Source: Paraburkholderia sp. CNPSo 3272 | Lineage (GTDB): Bacteria > Pseudomonadota > Gammaproteobacteria > Burkholderiales > Burkholderiaceae | Length of the DNA: 64,000 bases | Assembly (NCBI RefSeq): GCF_024206495.1 | Contig: NZ_JAMBPQ010000020.1 | Location: 62,001-126,000 of the forward strand | Direction of reading: 5' to 3' | Part shown: in pieces, positions 42,417-50,532 of the stretch | Layout of the letters: every line of letters starts with the position of its first letter | How positions within the stretch are numbered: position 1 is the stretch's first letter | Position numbers and translations under genes: made by a program | The notes under the pieces: model-generated | What the model was told of the DNA's origin: nothing | What the model saw: only the letters and a program-made list of their open reading frames with translations | The model's database searches: none

Positions 42417-42621
42417 CTTCACTGTGCCCGCTCGAGCATCTCACGCCGAGCGGCGCATGTTCGACGCGCCGGCGATCGTTTCCTGCCACAATCGTTCGCA
42501 CCTGTGCAGGGCGGTATACGCACGCGAAATGTGCGCGAACCATGCCGTCCGCAAGGTCATCGTCAGCCTCAGCACCGCGTCGTAGTGCTCCAGCGCGTGC
42601 TCGCCGATTTGTCGCTTTGCT

Positions 42622-42655
42622 GGTGCAACCGCTGCGCGAGCGGTCGCGTTGCACC
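42622..42655. promoter_or_regulatory. Interrupted inverted repeat upstream of the Clp gene
   Basis: GGTGCAAC at 42622-42629 is the exact complement of GTTGCACC at 42648-42655, enclosing a second stem CGCT / AGCG. It lies ~80 nt before the start codon. It could be an operator or a 5'-UTR hairpin. There is no T-tract. Confidence 0.4.
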
Positions 42656-42732
42656 GAATCATGCCGCGAGGTTGTGCCAGCCTTTTGCCCACTTCGGCGG
42701 CGCGATTCCGATCCTCCGGAGACAAGCCGACC

Positions 42733-45585
42733 ATGCCCACTCTTTGCGAAATCTGTAATACCCGGCCTGCAGTCGCGCGCGTGACTGTCGTGCAGAACGG
42801 GCAACGCAAGTCCATGTCGATCTGCGACTACGACTACCGCCAACTGATGCGTCACCAAAGCATGCTCAACCCGTTCGATTCGCTGCTGGGCGGCAGCGGC
42901 CTGTCGCGCTTTTTCGGCGGACAAGGCGGCGAGGACGAGCACGACGACGAGGGGCACGACCTCGCCGCCGAGGTGCCGCGCGAATCCGTCGACGCGACCG
43001 ATGCATTCAGCGAGCAGACGCTCGAGATCCTGCAGCGCGCCGCGGAAAAAGCCCACGAATTGCAGCGCAACGAACTCGACACGGAACACCTGCTGTACGT
43101 ACTGGCGGACACCGATGTTTGCGCCGCACTCCTGAAGGAGTTGAAGCTCTCGCCGCAGGACATCAAAAGCTATATCGATCAGCATGCGCAAAAGGGCACG
43201 GCTTCGCCCGACGCGCCCATCGACAAGATGACGATTTCGCCGCGCCTGAAGAAGGCGTTTCAGTTCGCGTTTCAGGCATCGCGCGATCTCGGCCACTCGT
43301 ACGTCGGCCCCGAGCATCTGCTGATCGGTCTCGCCGCAGTGCCCGACAGCATCGCGGGCGCGCTGCTCAAGAAGTACGGCGTGACGCCCGAGGCGCTGCG
43401 CCAGAAGGTCGTGAAGGTCGTGGGCAAGGGCGCGGAAGATGGCCGCGTGGATGCGCCTACGGGCACGCCCACGCTCGACAAGTTCGGCCGCGACCTGACG
43501 GCCATGGCGCGGCAAGGCAAGCTCGATCCGGTGCTGGGTCGCGCGCAGGAAATCGAGAGCACGATCGAAGTGCTCGCGCGGCGCAAGAAGAACAACCCGG
43601 TGCTGATCGGCGAGCCGGGCGTGGGCAAGACCGCTATCGTGGAAGGGCTCGCACAGCGCATCGTCAACGGCGACGTGCCCGAGGTGCTGCGCGGCAAGCG
43701 GCTCGTGGAGGTCAACATCAATTCGATGGTCGCGGGCGCGAAATACCGCGGCGAGTTCGAGGAACGCGCGAAGCAACTGATCGACGAGGTGAGCGCGAAG
43801 CACGACGAACTGATTCTCTTCATCGACGAATTGCACACCATCGTCGGCGCGGGGCAGGGCGGCGGCGAAGGCGGCCTCGACATTGCCAACGTGCTGAAGC
43901 CCGCACTGGCGCGCGGCGAGCTGAGTCTCATCGGCGCCACGACGCTGAACGAATATCAAAAGTACATCGAGAAGGACGCTGCGCTCGAACGGCGCTTTCA
44001 GCCCGTGCTCGTGCCGGAGCCTACGGTCGAGCAAACCATCGTGATCCTGCGCGGCCTGCGCGACAAGCTCGAAGCCCACCATCAGGTGACCTTCGCCGAC
44101 GACGCCTTCGTGGCCGCCGCCGAGCTATCGGATCGCTATATCACGTCGCGCTTCCTGCCCGACAAGGCGATCGATCTCATCGATCAGGCCGCCGCCCGCG
44201 TGCGTATCGGCTCGACCTCGCGTCCCGCAGAGATGCAGGAACTCGAAGCGGAGATCGCGCAGCTCAAGCGCGAGCAGGACTACGCGGCTTCGCGCAAGCG
44301 CTTCGACGAGGCCAAGGGCTTCGAGGAGCGCATCAACGACAAGCAGGAAAAGCTCGAAGAGCTGACCGAGGCGTGGCAGCGCAAGACGGGTTCGGAAACG
44401 CTCGAAGTCACGGTGGCGTCGATTGCGGAGGTCGTGTCGCGGCTCACCGGCATTCCGGTCGCGGATCTCACCCAGGAAGAGCGCCAGAAGCTGCTCAAGA
44501 TGGAAGAGACGCTGCGCGAGCGCGTGGTAGGCCAGCAGGATGCCGTGGTTGCCGTGAGCGACGCCGTGCGTCTTTCGCGCGCCGGTCTTGGCCAGTCGAA
44601 CCGGCCGATCGCGACGTTTCTGTTCCTCGGTCCGACCGGCGTAGGCAAGACCGAACTCGCGAAGGCGCTGGCGGAAACCGTGTTCGGCGACGAGCAGGCC
44701 ATCATCCGCATCGACATGAGCGAGTACATGGAGCGTCATGCGGTGGCGCGGCTCATCGGCGCGCCGCCGGGCTACGTGGGCTACGAGGAGGGCGGTCAGC
44801 TTACCGAGCGCGTGCGGCGCCGCCCGTACAGCGTGATTCTGCTCGACGAGATCGAGAAGGCGCACGCCGACGTCTACAACGTGCTGCTGCAGGTGTTCGA
44901 CGACGGTCGCTTAACGGACGGCAAAGGCCGCGTGGTCGACTTCAGCAACACGATACTGATCGCCACGAGCAACCTGGGCGCGTCGATCATCATGGACAAT
45001 CTCGAGCGCCCGGAGAAGTCGCGCCTCGACGACAAGACGATCCGTGCCGAACTCATGAAGGTGCTCAAGGGCCACTTTCGGCCCGAGTTCCTCAATCGCA
45101 TCGATGAAATCATCGTGTTTCATGCGCTCTCGCGCGAGAACATCCGCGCGATCGTGCAGATCCAGCTCGAGCGCGTCACGCGCACGGCGGCCGCGCAGGG
45201 CATCACGCTTTTGATGGGTCAGACGCTCGTCGATCATCTCGTGGAGGCCGGCTATCAGCCGGAGTTCGGCGCGCGCGAACTCAAACGGCAGATTCGTCAG
45301 GAAGTGGAAACGCGTCTTGCCAAAGAGATACTCGGCGACGCGCTGCAGTCGGGCGATACCGTCGAGATCGGCTACGACAAGACGAACGACGAAGTCACGA
45401 TCAGCAAGATCGCCGTGCCGCCCGACGTGAAGGAGAGCAAGCTGCCGAAGAAGGCGAAGAAAGCGGCGACTCCGCCTGTCGACGAAATTGCGAGTGAACT
45501 AGCCTCCGACGACATGGAAGGCGACCCACCGCCGCCGCCTCCGAAGAAGAGCGGCAAGGGTGGGGGCAAGGCGAAGCCCACTTGA
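42733..45585 (+). CDS. clpG: ClpG/ClpK-type AAA+ disaggregase
   Basis: A 950-residue two-ring Hsp100 ATPase. The N-terminus (CEICNTRPAVARVTVV ... CDYDYRQL) has Cys5, Cys8 and Cys31, resembling the metal-binding N1 domain of ClpG/ClpK. A Clp-N repeat domain (~85-235) follows. Walker A motifs are GEPGVGKT (293-300) and GPTGVGKT (633-640). The middle domain is short, as in ClpC and ClpG, not the long arm of ClpB. No IGL/IGF ClpP-docking loop is seen after the second Walker B, so it is probably a stand-alone disaggregase for heat tolerance. The C-terminal tail is Pro/Lys/Gly-rich. GGAG precedes the start. Confidence 0.8.
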   Translation: MPTLCEICNTRPAVARVTVVQNGQRKSMSICDYDYRQLMRHQSMLNPFDSLLGGSGLSRFFGGQGGEDEHDDEGHDLAAEVPRESVDATDAFSEQTLEILQRAAEKAHELQRNELDTEHLLYVLADTDVCAALLKELKLSPQDIKSYIDQHAQKGTASPDAPIDKMTISPRLKKAFQFAFQASRDLGHSYVGPEHLLIGLAAVPDSIAGALLKKYGVTPEALRQKVVKVVGKGAEDGRVDAPTGTPTLDKFGRDLTAMARQGKLDPVLGRAQEIESTIEVLARRKKNNPVLIGEPGVGKTAIVEGLAQRIVNGDVPEVLRGKRLVEVNINSMVAGAKYRGEFEERAKQLIDEVSAKHDELILFIDELHTIVGAGQGGGEGGLDIANVLKPALARGELSLIGATTLNEYQKYIEKDAALERRFQPVLVPEPTVEQTIVILRGLRDKLEAHHQVTFADDAFVAAAELSDRYITSRFLPDKAIDLIDQAAARVRIGSTSRPAEMQELEAEIAQLKREQDYAASRKRFDEAKGFEERINDKQEKLEELTEAWQRKTGSETLEVTVASIAEVVSRLTGIPVADLTQEERQKLLKMEETLRERVVGQQDAVVAVSDAVRLSRAGLGQSNRPIATFLFLGPTGVGKTELAKALAETVFGDEQAIIRIDMSEYMERHAVARLIGAPPGYVGYEEGGQLTERVRRRPYSVILLDEIEKAHADVYNVLLQVFDDGRLTDGKGRVVDFSNTILIATSNLGASIIMDNLERPEKSRLDDKTIRAELMKVLKGHFRPEFLNRIDEIIVFHALSRENIRAIVQIQLERVTRTAAAQGITLLMGQTLVDHLVEAGYQPEFGARELKRQIRQEVETRLAKEILGDALQSGDTVEIGYDKTNDEVTISKIAVPPDVKESKLPKKAKKAATPPVDEIASELASDDMEGDPPPPPPKKSGKGGGKAKPT

Positions 45586-45599
45586 TCGAGTGGAGCAAC

Positions 45600-45632
45600 G
45601 GCTGGCGCACCGCAACGCGCGCCAGCTCTTTA
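45600..45632 (+). terminator. Terminator of the Clp gene
   Basis: An 8-bp stem GCTGGCGC / GCGCCAGC with a 10-nt loop followed by TCTTTAATG, 15 nt after the stop and before the convergent helicase gene. Confidence 0.6.
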
Positions 45633-45661
45633 ATGTCATGATTAATGCGGAGGAATCCAGA

Positions 45662-47953
45662 CTAACTGGCGGCGATGCGCCACCACGTCGGCAGCAGCGC
45701 GCGTACGCCGGGCTGTGCGAAGCGGTCGTCCAGCAGATGCACGACGCCGCGATCGTCCTCGGTGCGAATCACGCGCCCGGCGGCCTGCACGACTTTGCGC
45801 AGGCCCGGGATCAGGTACGTGTAGTCGAAGCCGTCGCCGTAGAGCGTATCCATGCGTGCGCGCATCGCCTCGTTCACGGCGTTCACCTGCGGCATGCCAA
45901 GCGTCGCGATGAACGTGCCGATGAGGCGCGTACCGGGCAGATCGATGCCTTCGCCGAACGCGCCGCCCAGCACCGCGAAACCGATGCCGCAGCCGCCTTC
46001 CACGAAGCGCGCGACGAAGGCCTGCTGGTCTGCCTCGTCCATGGTGCGCGACTGGAGCCAGACCTTCACCTCCGGATGGCGCGCCGCAAACGCGTCGGCG
46101 GCTTGCTGCAGATAGTCGTAGCTGCTGAAGAAGCACAGATAGTTGCCTGGGCGCTCGGCAAATTGCGCGGCCACGCGCCCAACCAGCGCTTCGAGCGAAC
46201 GTTCGCGGTCCTTATAGCGCGTCGAGATATGGCGGGCGATGTGGACATCGAGCTGCTCGCCGCGAAACGGCGTGTCGATGTCGATGCTCACCGTGTTCGC
46301 AGGCAGGCCGAGCATGTCGCTGTAGTAATGCGTGGGCGAGAGCGTCGCGGAAAAGAGCGTGATGCTGTGTGCCGTGGCGATGCGTGGGCGCAAGGCGTCC
46401 GCCGGCACGATGTTGCGGATCGCGAGAGTGGAGCGAGGGCGGCGCGCGTTCTGATGCGCCAGTGGCGTGACGTCGAAGAGCGAATGCGTATCGAAGCGCT
46501 CGGCAATGCGCGTGAAGTGCAGTGCGTCGAAGTAGAAGCGCTCGAGTTCGGGGTCGCGCACGAGCGCGGGTTCGGCGAGCTGGTCGCCGATCGCCCCGAT
46601 CACGTCGCCAAGCGCGGCGACGAGGCCTTCGGGCAAGGTCTCGCTCGCGCGCCAGGCTCCCGGCAGCACGGCGTTCTGTGCGTTCCAGTGCTTCTGCAGT
46701 CGCGCGAGCGCGCGCTTCAGTGGCGCGCTCGCGGCGCAGCGCAGGGTGTCGATGCGCGTTTGCACGAGTTCCGCCGAATACATCGCGCGGGCGCGCTCCG
46801 GGAGGTTGTGGGCTTCGTCCACGAGCACGCTCGCGCGCCACTGGTTGTGCGCGGCGAGCATAAAGAGCATGGCGCTCGCGTCGAACCAGTAGTTGTAGTC
46901 GCCGACGATCACGTCGCTCCAGCGCGCCAGCTCCTGGCCAAGGTAGTAGGGGCAGACGGCATGCTCGCTCGCGACATCGCGCAGTGCCGCGCGGTCGAGC
47001 CGCACGCGCTCGAGCGCCGCCGCGCGCGCGGCCGGCAGACGGTCGTAAAAGCCGCGCGCAAGCGGGCACGATTCGCCATGACATGCCGCTTCGGGATGCT
47101 CGCAAGACTTCTCGCGCGCAACGAGTTCGAGCACGCGCACGGGCACTTTCCTTCGTTGCGCATCGGCGCTTGCTTCGTCTTGTGCGCTTGTCAGCGTAGC
47201 CAGCGCATCGAGCGCCAACTGACGCCCTGAGCTTTTCGCGCTCAGAAAGAGGACCTTGTCGATCGCCGCGCGTGGGCAAGCCTTCAACTGCGGAAAGAGC
47301 GTGCCGATGGTTTTGCCGATGCCGGTAGGCGCCTGCGCGAGCAGACAGCGTCCCTGTGTCGCCGCGCGCCAGACGGCTTCGGCAAGATCGCGCTGGCCGT
47401 GCCGAAACTGCGGATGCGGCAGGCTCAGCGCGGCGAGCGCGGCGTCGCGTGCGGCGCGGTGGGCGTTTTCCTGGTCGGCCCATGCAACGAAGCGGCGGCA
47501 TTGCGTTTCGAACGCGGCGCGCAGTTCCGACGCGCTCGCATGTTCGACGAGCGCCGTCTCGCGCCCCGAACCGATGTCGTAGTACACGAGCGCGAGTTCG
47601 AGCGTATCGAGGCCGAGTTTTTCGCACAGGAGCGCGCCGTAGACGCGCAACTGCGCCCAGTGCAGCGCGCGCTGATTCTCGCGCATCGCATCGAGGTCGC
47701 CGCGATAGGTCTTGAATTCTTCGAGCCTTCGGCGCGCGGGGTCGTAGCCGTCGGCGCGGCCGCGCACGCTCAGCGATTCGAACGTGCCGGAAAGCGCGAC
47801 CTCGGTCTCGTAGCCGGGCGGCCGGCGCGCGGCGATGGCCGCGTGGCCGGCGCGGCCGTCGCTTGCGTCGGGCGAGGGCGTGAAGCGCAAGTCGAGGTCG
47901 CCGCGTTTCGCGGTGAACTCGCACAGCGTGCGCACGGCGACGGTGTAGCTCAT
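45662..47953 (-). CDS. XPD/DinG-type DNA helicase with N-terminal PD-(D/E)XK-like domain
   Basis: A 763-residue superfamily 2 helicase. Residues ~50-160 look like a Cas4/RecB-type nuclease fold: GRADGY (Asp69 region), LEEFKTYRGD (Glu79-x-Lys81) and HWAQLRVYGALL. The helicase core has Walker A APTGIGKT (208-215), four cysteines at 284, 291, 296 and 334 that suit the [4Fe-4S] cluster of XPD/DinG, and the DEAH box at 379-382. The C-terminal half has motifs ITLFSATLSP and VQAAGRVIRTEDDRG. Its ATG overlaps the stop of the upstream VRR-NUC nuclease gene as ATGA, so the two form a repair unit. Confidence 0.87.
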   Translation of the reverse strand: MSYTVAVRTLCEFTAKRGDLDLRFTPSPDASDGRAGHAAIAARRPPGYETEVALSGTFESLSVRGRADGYDPARRRLEEFKTYRGDLDAMRENQRALHWAQLRVYGALLCEKLGLDTLELALVYYDIGSGRETALVEHASASELRAAFETQCRRFVAWADQENAHRAARDAALAALSLPHPQFRHGQRDLAEAVWRAATQGRCLLAQAPTGIGKTIGTLFPQLKACPRAAIDKVLFLSAKSSGRQLALDALATLTSAQDEASADAQRRKVPVRVLELVAREKSCEHPEAACHGESCPLARGFYDRLPAARAAALERVRLDRAALRDVASEHAVCPYYLGQELARWSDVIVGDYNYWFDASAMLFMLAAHNQWRASVLVDEAHNLPERARAMYSAELVQTRIDTLRCAASAPLKRALARLQKHWNAQNAVLPGAWRASETLPEGLVAALGDVIGAIGDQLAEPALVRDPELERFYFDALHFTRIAERFDTHSLFDVTPLAHQNARRPRSTLAIRNIVPADALRPRIATAHSITLFSATLSPTHYYSDMLGLPANTVSIDIDTPFRGEQLDVHIARHISTRYKDRERSLEALVGRVAAQFAERPGNYLCFFSSYDYLQQAADAFAARHPEVKVWLQSRTMDEADQQAFVARFVEGGCGIGFAVLGGAFGEGIDLPGTRLIGTFIATLGMPQVNAVNEAMRARMDTLYGDGFDYTYLIPGLRKVVQAAGRVIRTEDDRGVVHLLDDRFAQPGVRALLPTWWRIAAS

Positions 47954-49710
47954 GGCGCGCGCAGCGCCTCGGTGGCGTTGCCGTTCGCTTCGTCGGCTTC
48001 TTCGGCTGTGTCGGTCAGGTTGGGCCAACGCACCTGCAACACCGAAACCGGCATGCCGTGCTGCGCGCAATACGCAAGCCAGCGGCGCTGGTTGTCCTGC
48101 AGTCGGTCGCCGGGGCCTTTCACCTCGATCAATTCGTAGCGCCGCTCGTGTGGCCAGAAGCGCACGAGATCGGGCAGGCCCGAACGGTTGGCGACGGGTT
48201 CGCGCAATAGTCGCTCAAACCACAGACGTAGATGCGTGGCGGGGAAGCAGTCGAGGGCGAGCGCGAGCAGTTCGCCGCTCAGTGCGGGCCACGCGACGAA
48301 CGGTGACTGGATGCCGGATTTTTCTGTGTAGCGCCGCAGAATCGAGTCGCGGTAGGCGTGCGTTTCGAGTTCGGCGAGACATGTTTCGAACTGCGAAGCA
48401 CGGCGTGTGACGAAGTCGGCGGCGTGCAGGTCGGCGGGACCGCGCTGGAACGGATGGAAGAACGCGCCCGGCAGCGGCGCGAATAGCGCGGGCCAGCAGA
48501 GCAGGCCGAAGAGCGCGTTGATCAGCGTGTTCTCGACATAGAACACAGGCGCTTGCGGCGTGGCGAGCGCGATGCGCGCGGCTTGCTCGACGCGCAGTGC
48601 GCGAGGCGCCGCGGGCAGCGTGAGTTCGAGCTGCGCGAACCCCGGCTCGGCGCTCGTCTTCGATTTCGCCCGCGTGCGTGCGAGACGCCCGAGCGTACGC
48701 GCTGCGCGCTGCGCTTCCTCTTCGTTTGCTGGCGCATCGGCAATGGTCTGCGCGAGCGCCAGCGCTTCCTCGCGGCGGTTCAGCTGTTCGAGCACGCGCA
48801 CGCGGCGGTAGCGCGATTCAGGATGGCCGCTGTCGAGATAAGCGCGCCACGCGAGTTCGGCTTCGCCCGCGCGCTCGGCGGCGAGCCCCGCGGCGTGACG
48901 CAGCTTGTCGTGGCGAGCGCGCAGCCACGCGTTGGCTTGCGTGCGCGCGGCCAGTGCGTCGAGCGCTTCGAGTGTTGCGGCGATGGTGTCGGCTGCGTGG
49001 AAGTCGAAGGCCTCGGCGGCGCTCTCGAGACCGTCGCGGCAATCGCGCAGCGCCAGATACACGTCGATGTCTTCGCGGCGCTGGAACGCGCGCGATGCGC
49101 GGTCGAAGGGCACGCTTTCGTAGCGAAAGACGCCGAGGTCGGCGAGCACGAATTCCGACCAGTCCTGATGCAGATTGCCGAAGAACATGAGGCGCAGGCG
49201 CTCGCAGAGCGGGGCGCTCGCGAACAGCAGCACGCTGTCGGGCGAGGCCGGGAACCACGCGTGCCAGTCGCGCGGCTCGGGCGCGCAGGCAGAGTGCGCA
49301 TGGAGCGCCTCGAGCGTTGCCGCGCGCGTGGCGCGCGCTTCGAGCGCGACGCCCAGGCGCGCGGCGAGCGCCTGCAGTTCGGCTTTCGTGACGAGCGCGG
49401 CGAGCGCGGCGAGATCGAGCGCGGGCGCGTCGTCGAGCCAGGCCGCCGCGAGGAGCGGTGCCGCCGCCGCGCGCGGACAGCCGATCTCGGCGTACGCGAG
49501 GCGGCTCGCGCGGAAATGGGGTCCCTTGCGCATCAGCATGCGCACGAAGAGCGCGCGCGACGCTTGCGGCATCTGGGCGAAATCGTCGGCGAAGCGGCGC
49601 TCGGCGTCGTCGAACAGGTCGGCGCAGCGCGCATCGAGCCACGCTAGCGCACGTTCGAAGTTCGCGAGGTAGTAGAACGGATCGGGAGAGTCGGGAAGCA
49701 CGCGCGGCAC
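47950..49710 (-). CDS. FAN1-type VRR-NUC nuclease
   Basis: A 586-residue protein matching bacterial FAN1. FAN1 enzymes are structure-specific nucleases that cut flap DNA and unhook interstrand crosslinks. The C-terminal VRR-NUC catalytic core reads GLPDLVRFWPHERRYELIEVKGPGD, giving Asp514 and Glu529-x-Lys531, with QDNQRRWL after it. The N-terminal half begins DSPDPFYYLANFERALAWL, then a SAP-like helical segment and TPR-like repeats (~250-340) as in FAN1. It is the first gene of a two-gene unit with the overlapping helicase gene. I infer a role in crosslink repair. Confidence 0.9.
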   Translation of the reverse strand: MPRVLPDSPDPFYYLANFERALAWLDARCADLFDDAERRFADDFAQMPQASRALFVRMLMRKGPHFRASRLAYAEIGCPRAAAAPLLAAAWLDDAPALDLAALAALVTKAELQALAARLGVALEARATRAATLEALHAHSACAPEPRDWHAWFPASPDSVLLFASAPLCERLRLMFFGNLHQDWSEFVLADLGVFRYESVPFDRASRAFQRREDIDVYLALRDCRDGLESAAEAFDFHAADTIAATLEALDALAARTQANAWLRARHDKLRHAAGLAAERAGEAELAWRAYLDSGHPESRYRRVRVLEQLNRREEALALAQTIADAPANEEEAQRAARTLGRLARTRAKSKTSAEPGFAQLELTLPAAPRALRVEQAARIALATPQAPVFYVENTLINALFGLLCWPALFAPLPGAFFHPFQRGPADLHAADFVTRRASQFETCLAELETHAYRDSILRRYTEKSGIQSPFVAWPALSGELLALALDCFPATHLRLWFERLLREPVANRSGLPDLVRFWPHERRYELIEVKGPGDRLQDNQRRWLAYCAQHGMPVSVLQVRWPNLTDTAEEADEANGNATEALRAP

Positions 49711-49822
49711 TGTACGGATATACAGCAGCGATGATAGCAGGGTCGCGCCTGGGCGCGAGCGCCGTCAGGGATTCCCCGCCCCGTACGCTACAATTGCCGC
49801 AGCCTGAAAATCGGATGATTCG

Positions 49823-50401
49823 ATGAACACACGTAACGCCTGCTTCGCCGGCCTCGCGGCCGCCGTCACCCTGCTCGCGGGTTGCGCGGCGCAGTACCGC
49901 AACATCAGCACCTGCGAAGAGGCGATGCGTAGCCGCCTTGCCGAGACGACGCTCGGCGACCTGAAAGTCACGCATAGCGCGACGACGTATCGTGGGGCGC
50001 GCGTGGTGATCGAAGGTCAGCTCGAGCACGGTGCGGCGTCGGCCGCCGCGGCTGCCTCGGCGCCGTCCGCCTCGGCGGCTTCGGCCGCATCCGCGGCGTC
50101 GTCCGCCACGGCGCAGGGCGCCAACGAGGCGACCACGTTCACGGCGCCGACGGTGCAGGCGGCGGCGCTGCCCGGCACGATTTCGGTTCCCATCGCTCCG
50201 GTGGCCGAAGGCGGCGCGCCGGAGGGCGAGCCGACCACGCCGGTCGCGGCGCTGGTCGCGAAGCTCGGCATCAAGAAGGCCGTCGTCGCGCCGGCGGCCG
50301 CCGAGTGTACCTTCAACGAGTCGGGCCTCGCGACGTTCCGCTGGCTCGCGCCGCCGAAGCTCGCGAAGACCACACCCGACCCGAACGCCGCGAACGATTA
50401 A
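49823..50401 (+). CDS. Putative lipoprotein with an Ala/Ser-rich segment
   Basis: A 192-residue predicted lipoprotein. The signal peptide ends in the lipobox LLAGC with Cys21. After a short folded stretch (STCEEAMRSRLAETTLGDLKVTHSATTYRGARVVIEGQLEH), residues ~70-100 are almost only Ala and Ser, a linker-like low-complexity run. The C-terminus (AAECTFNESGLATFRWLAPPKL) may form a small beta structure. I do not recognise the family. It diverges from the FAN1 gene. Confidence 0.7.
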   Translation: MNTRNACFAGLAAAVTLLAGCAAQYRNISTCEEAMRSRLAETTLGDLKVTHSATTYRGARVVIEGQLEHGAASAAAAASAPSASAASAASAASSATAQGANEATTFTAPTVQAAALPGTISVPIAPVAEGGAPEGEPTTPVAALVAKLGIKKAVVAPAAAECTFNESGLATFRWLAPPKLAKTTPDPNAAND

Positions 50402-50467
50402 AACGAACGCACGCTGCTCGCCGTGGCGTTGCTACGTCGGCGCGTCGTTGGTGCAATCTGCGCTCAT

Positions 50468-50489
50468 GAAGGCCTCGCAAGAGGCCTTC
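50468..50489 (+). terminator. Hairpin after the lipoprotein gene
   Basis: A perfect 9-bp stem GAAGGCCTC / GAGGCCTTC with a GCAA loop lies ~65 nt after the stop. The T-tract is weak (GTCATTT). It is the best terminator candidate between the convergent genes. Confidence 0.5.
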
Positions 50490-50532
50490 GTCATTTACGA
50501 CTGGTGACCCTTCCGCGACCGCCGGCGCACGC

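Larger units (their letters stand above)
42245..42732. other. Gap between xylH and the Clp ATPase gene
   Basis: About 490 bases containing the xyl terminator at 42390-42416 and a long interrupted hairpin at 42622-42655. No convincing small gene was found. The Clp gene promoter must lie in its right half. Confidence 0.5.
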
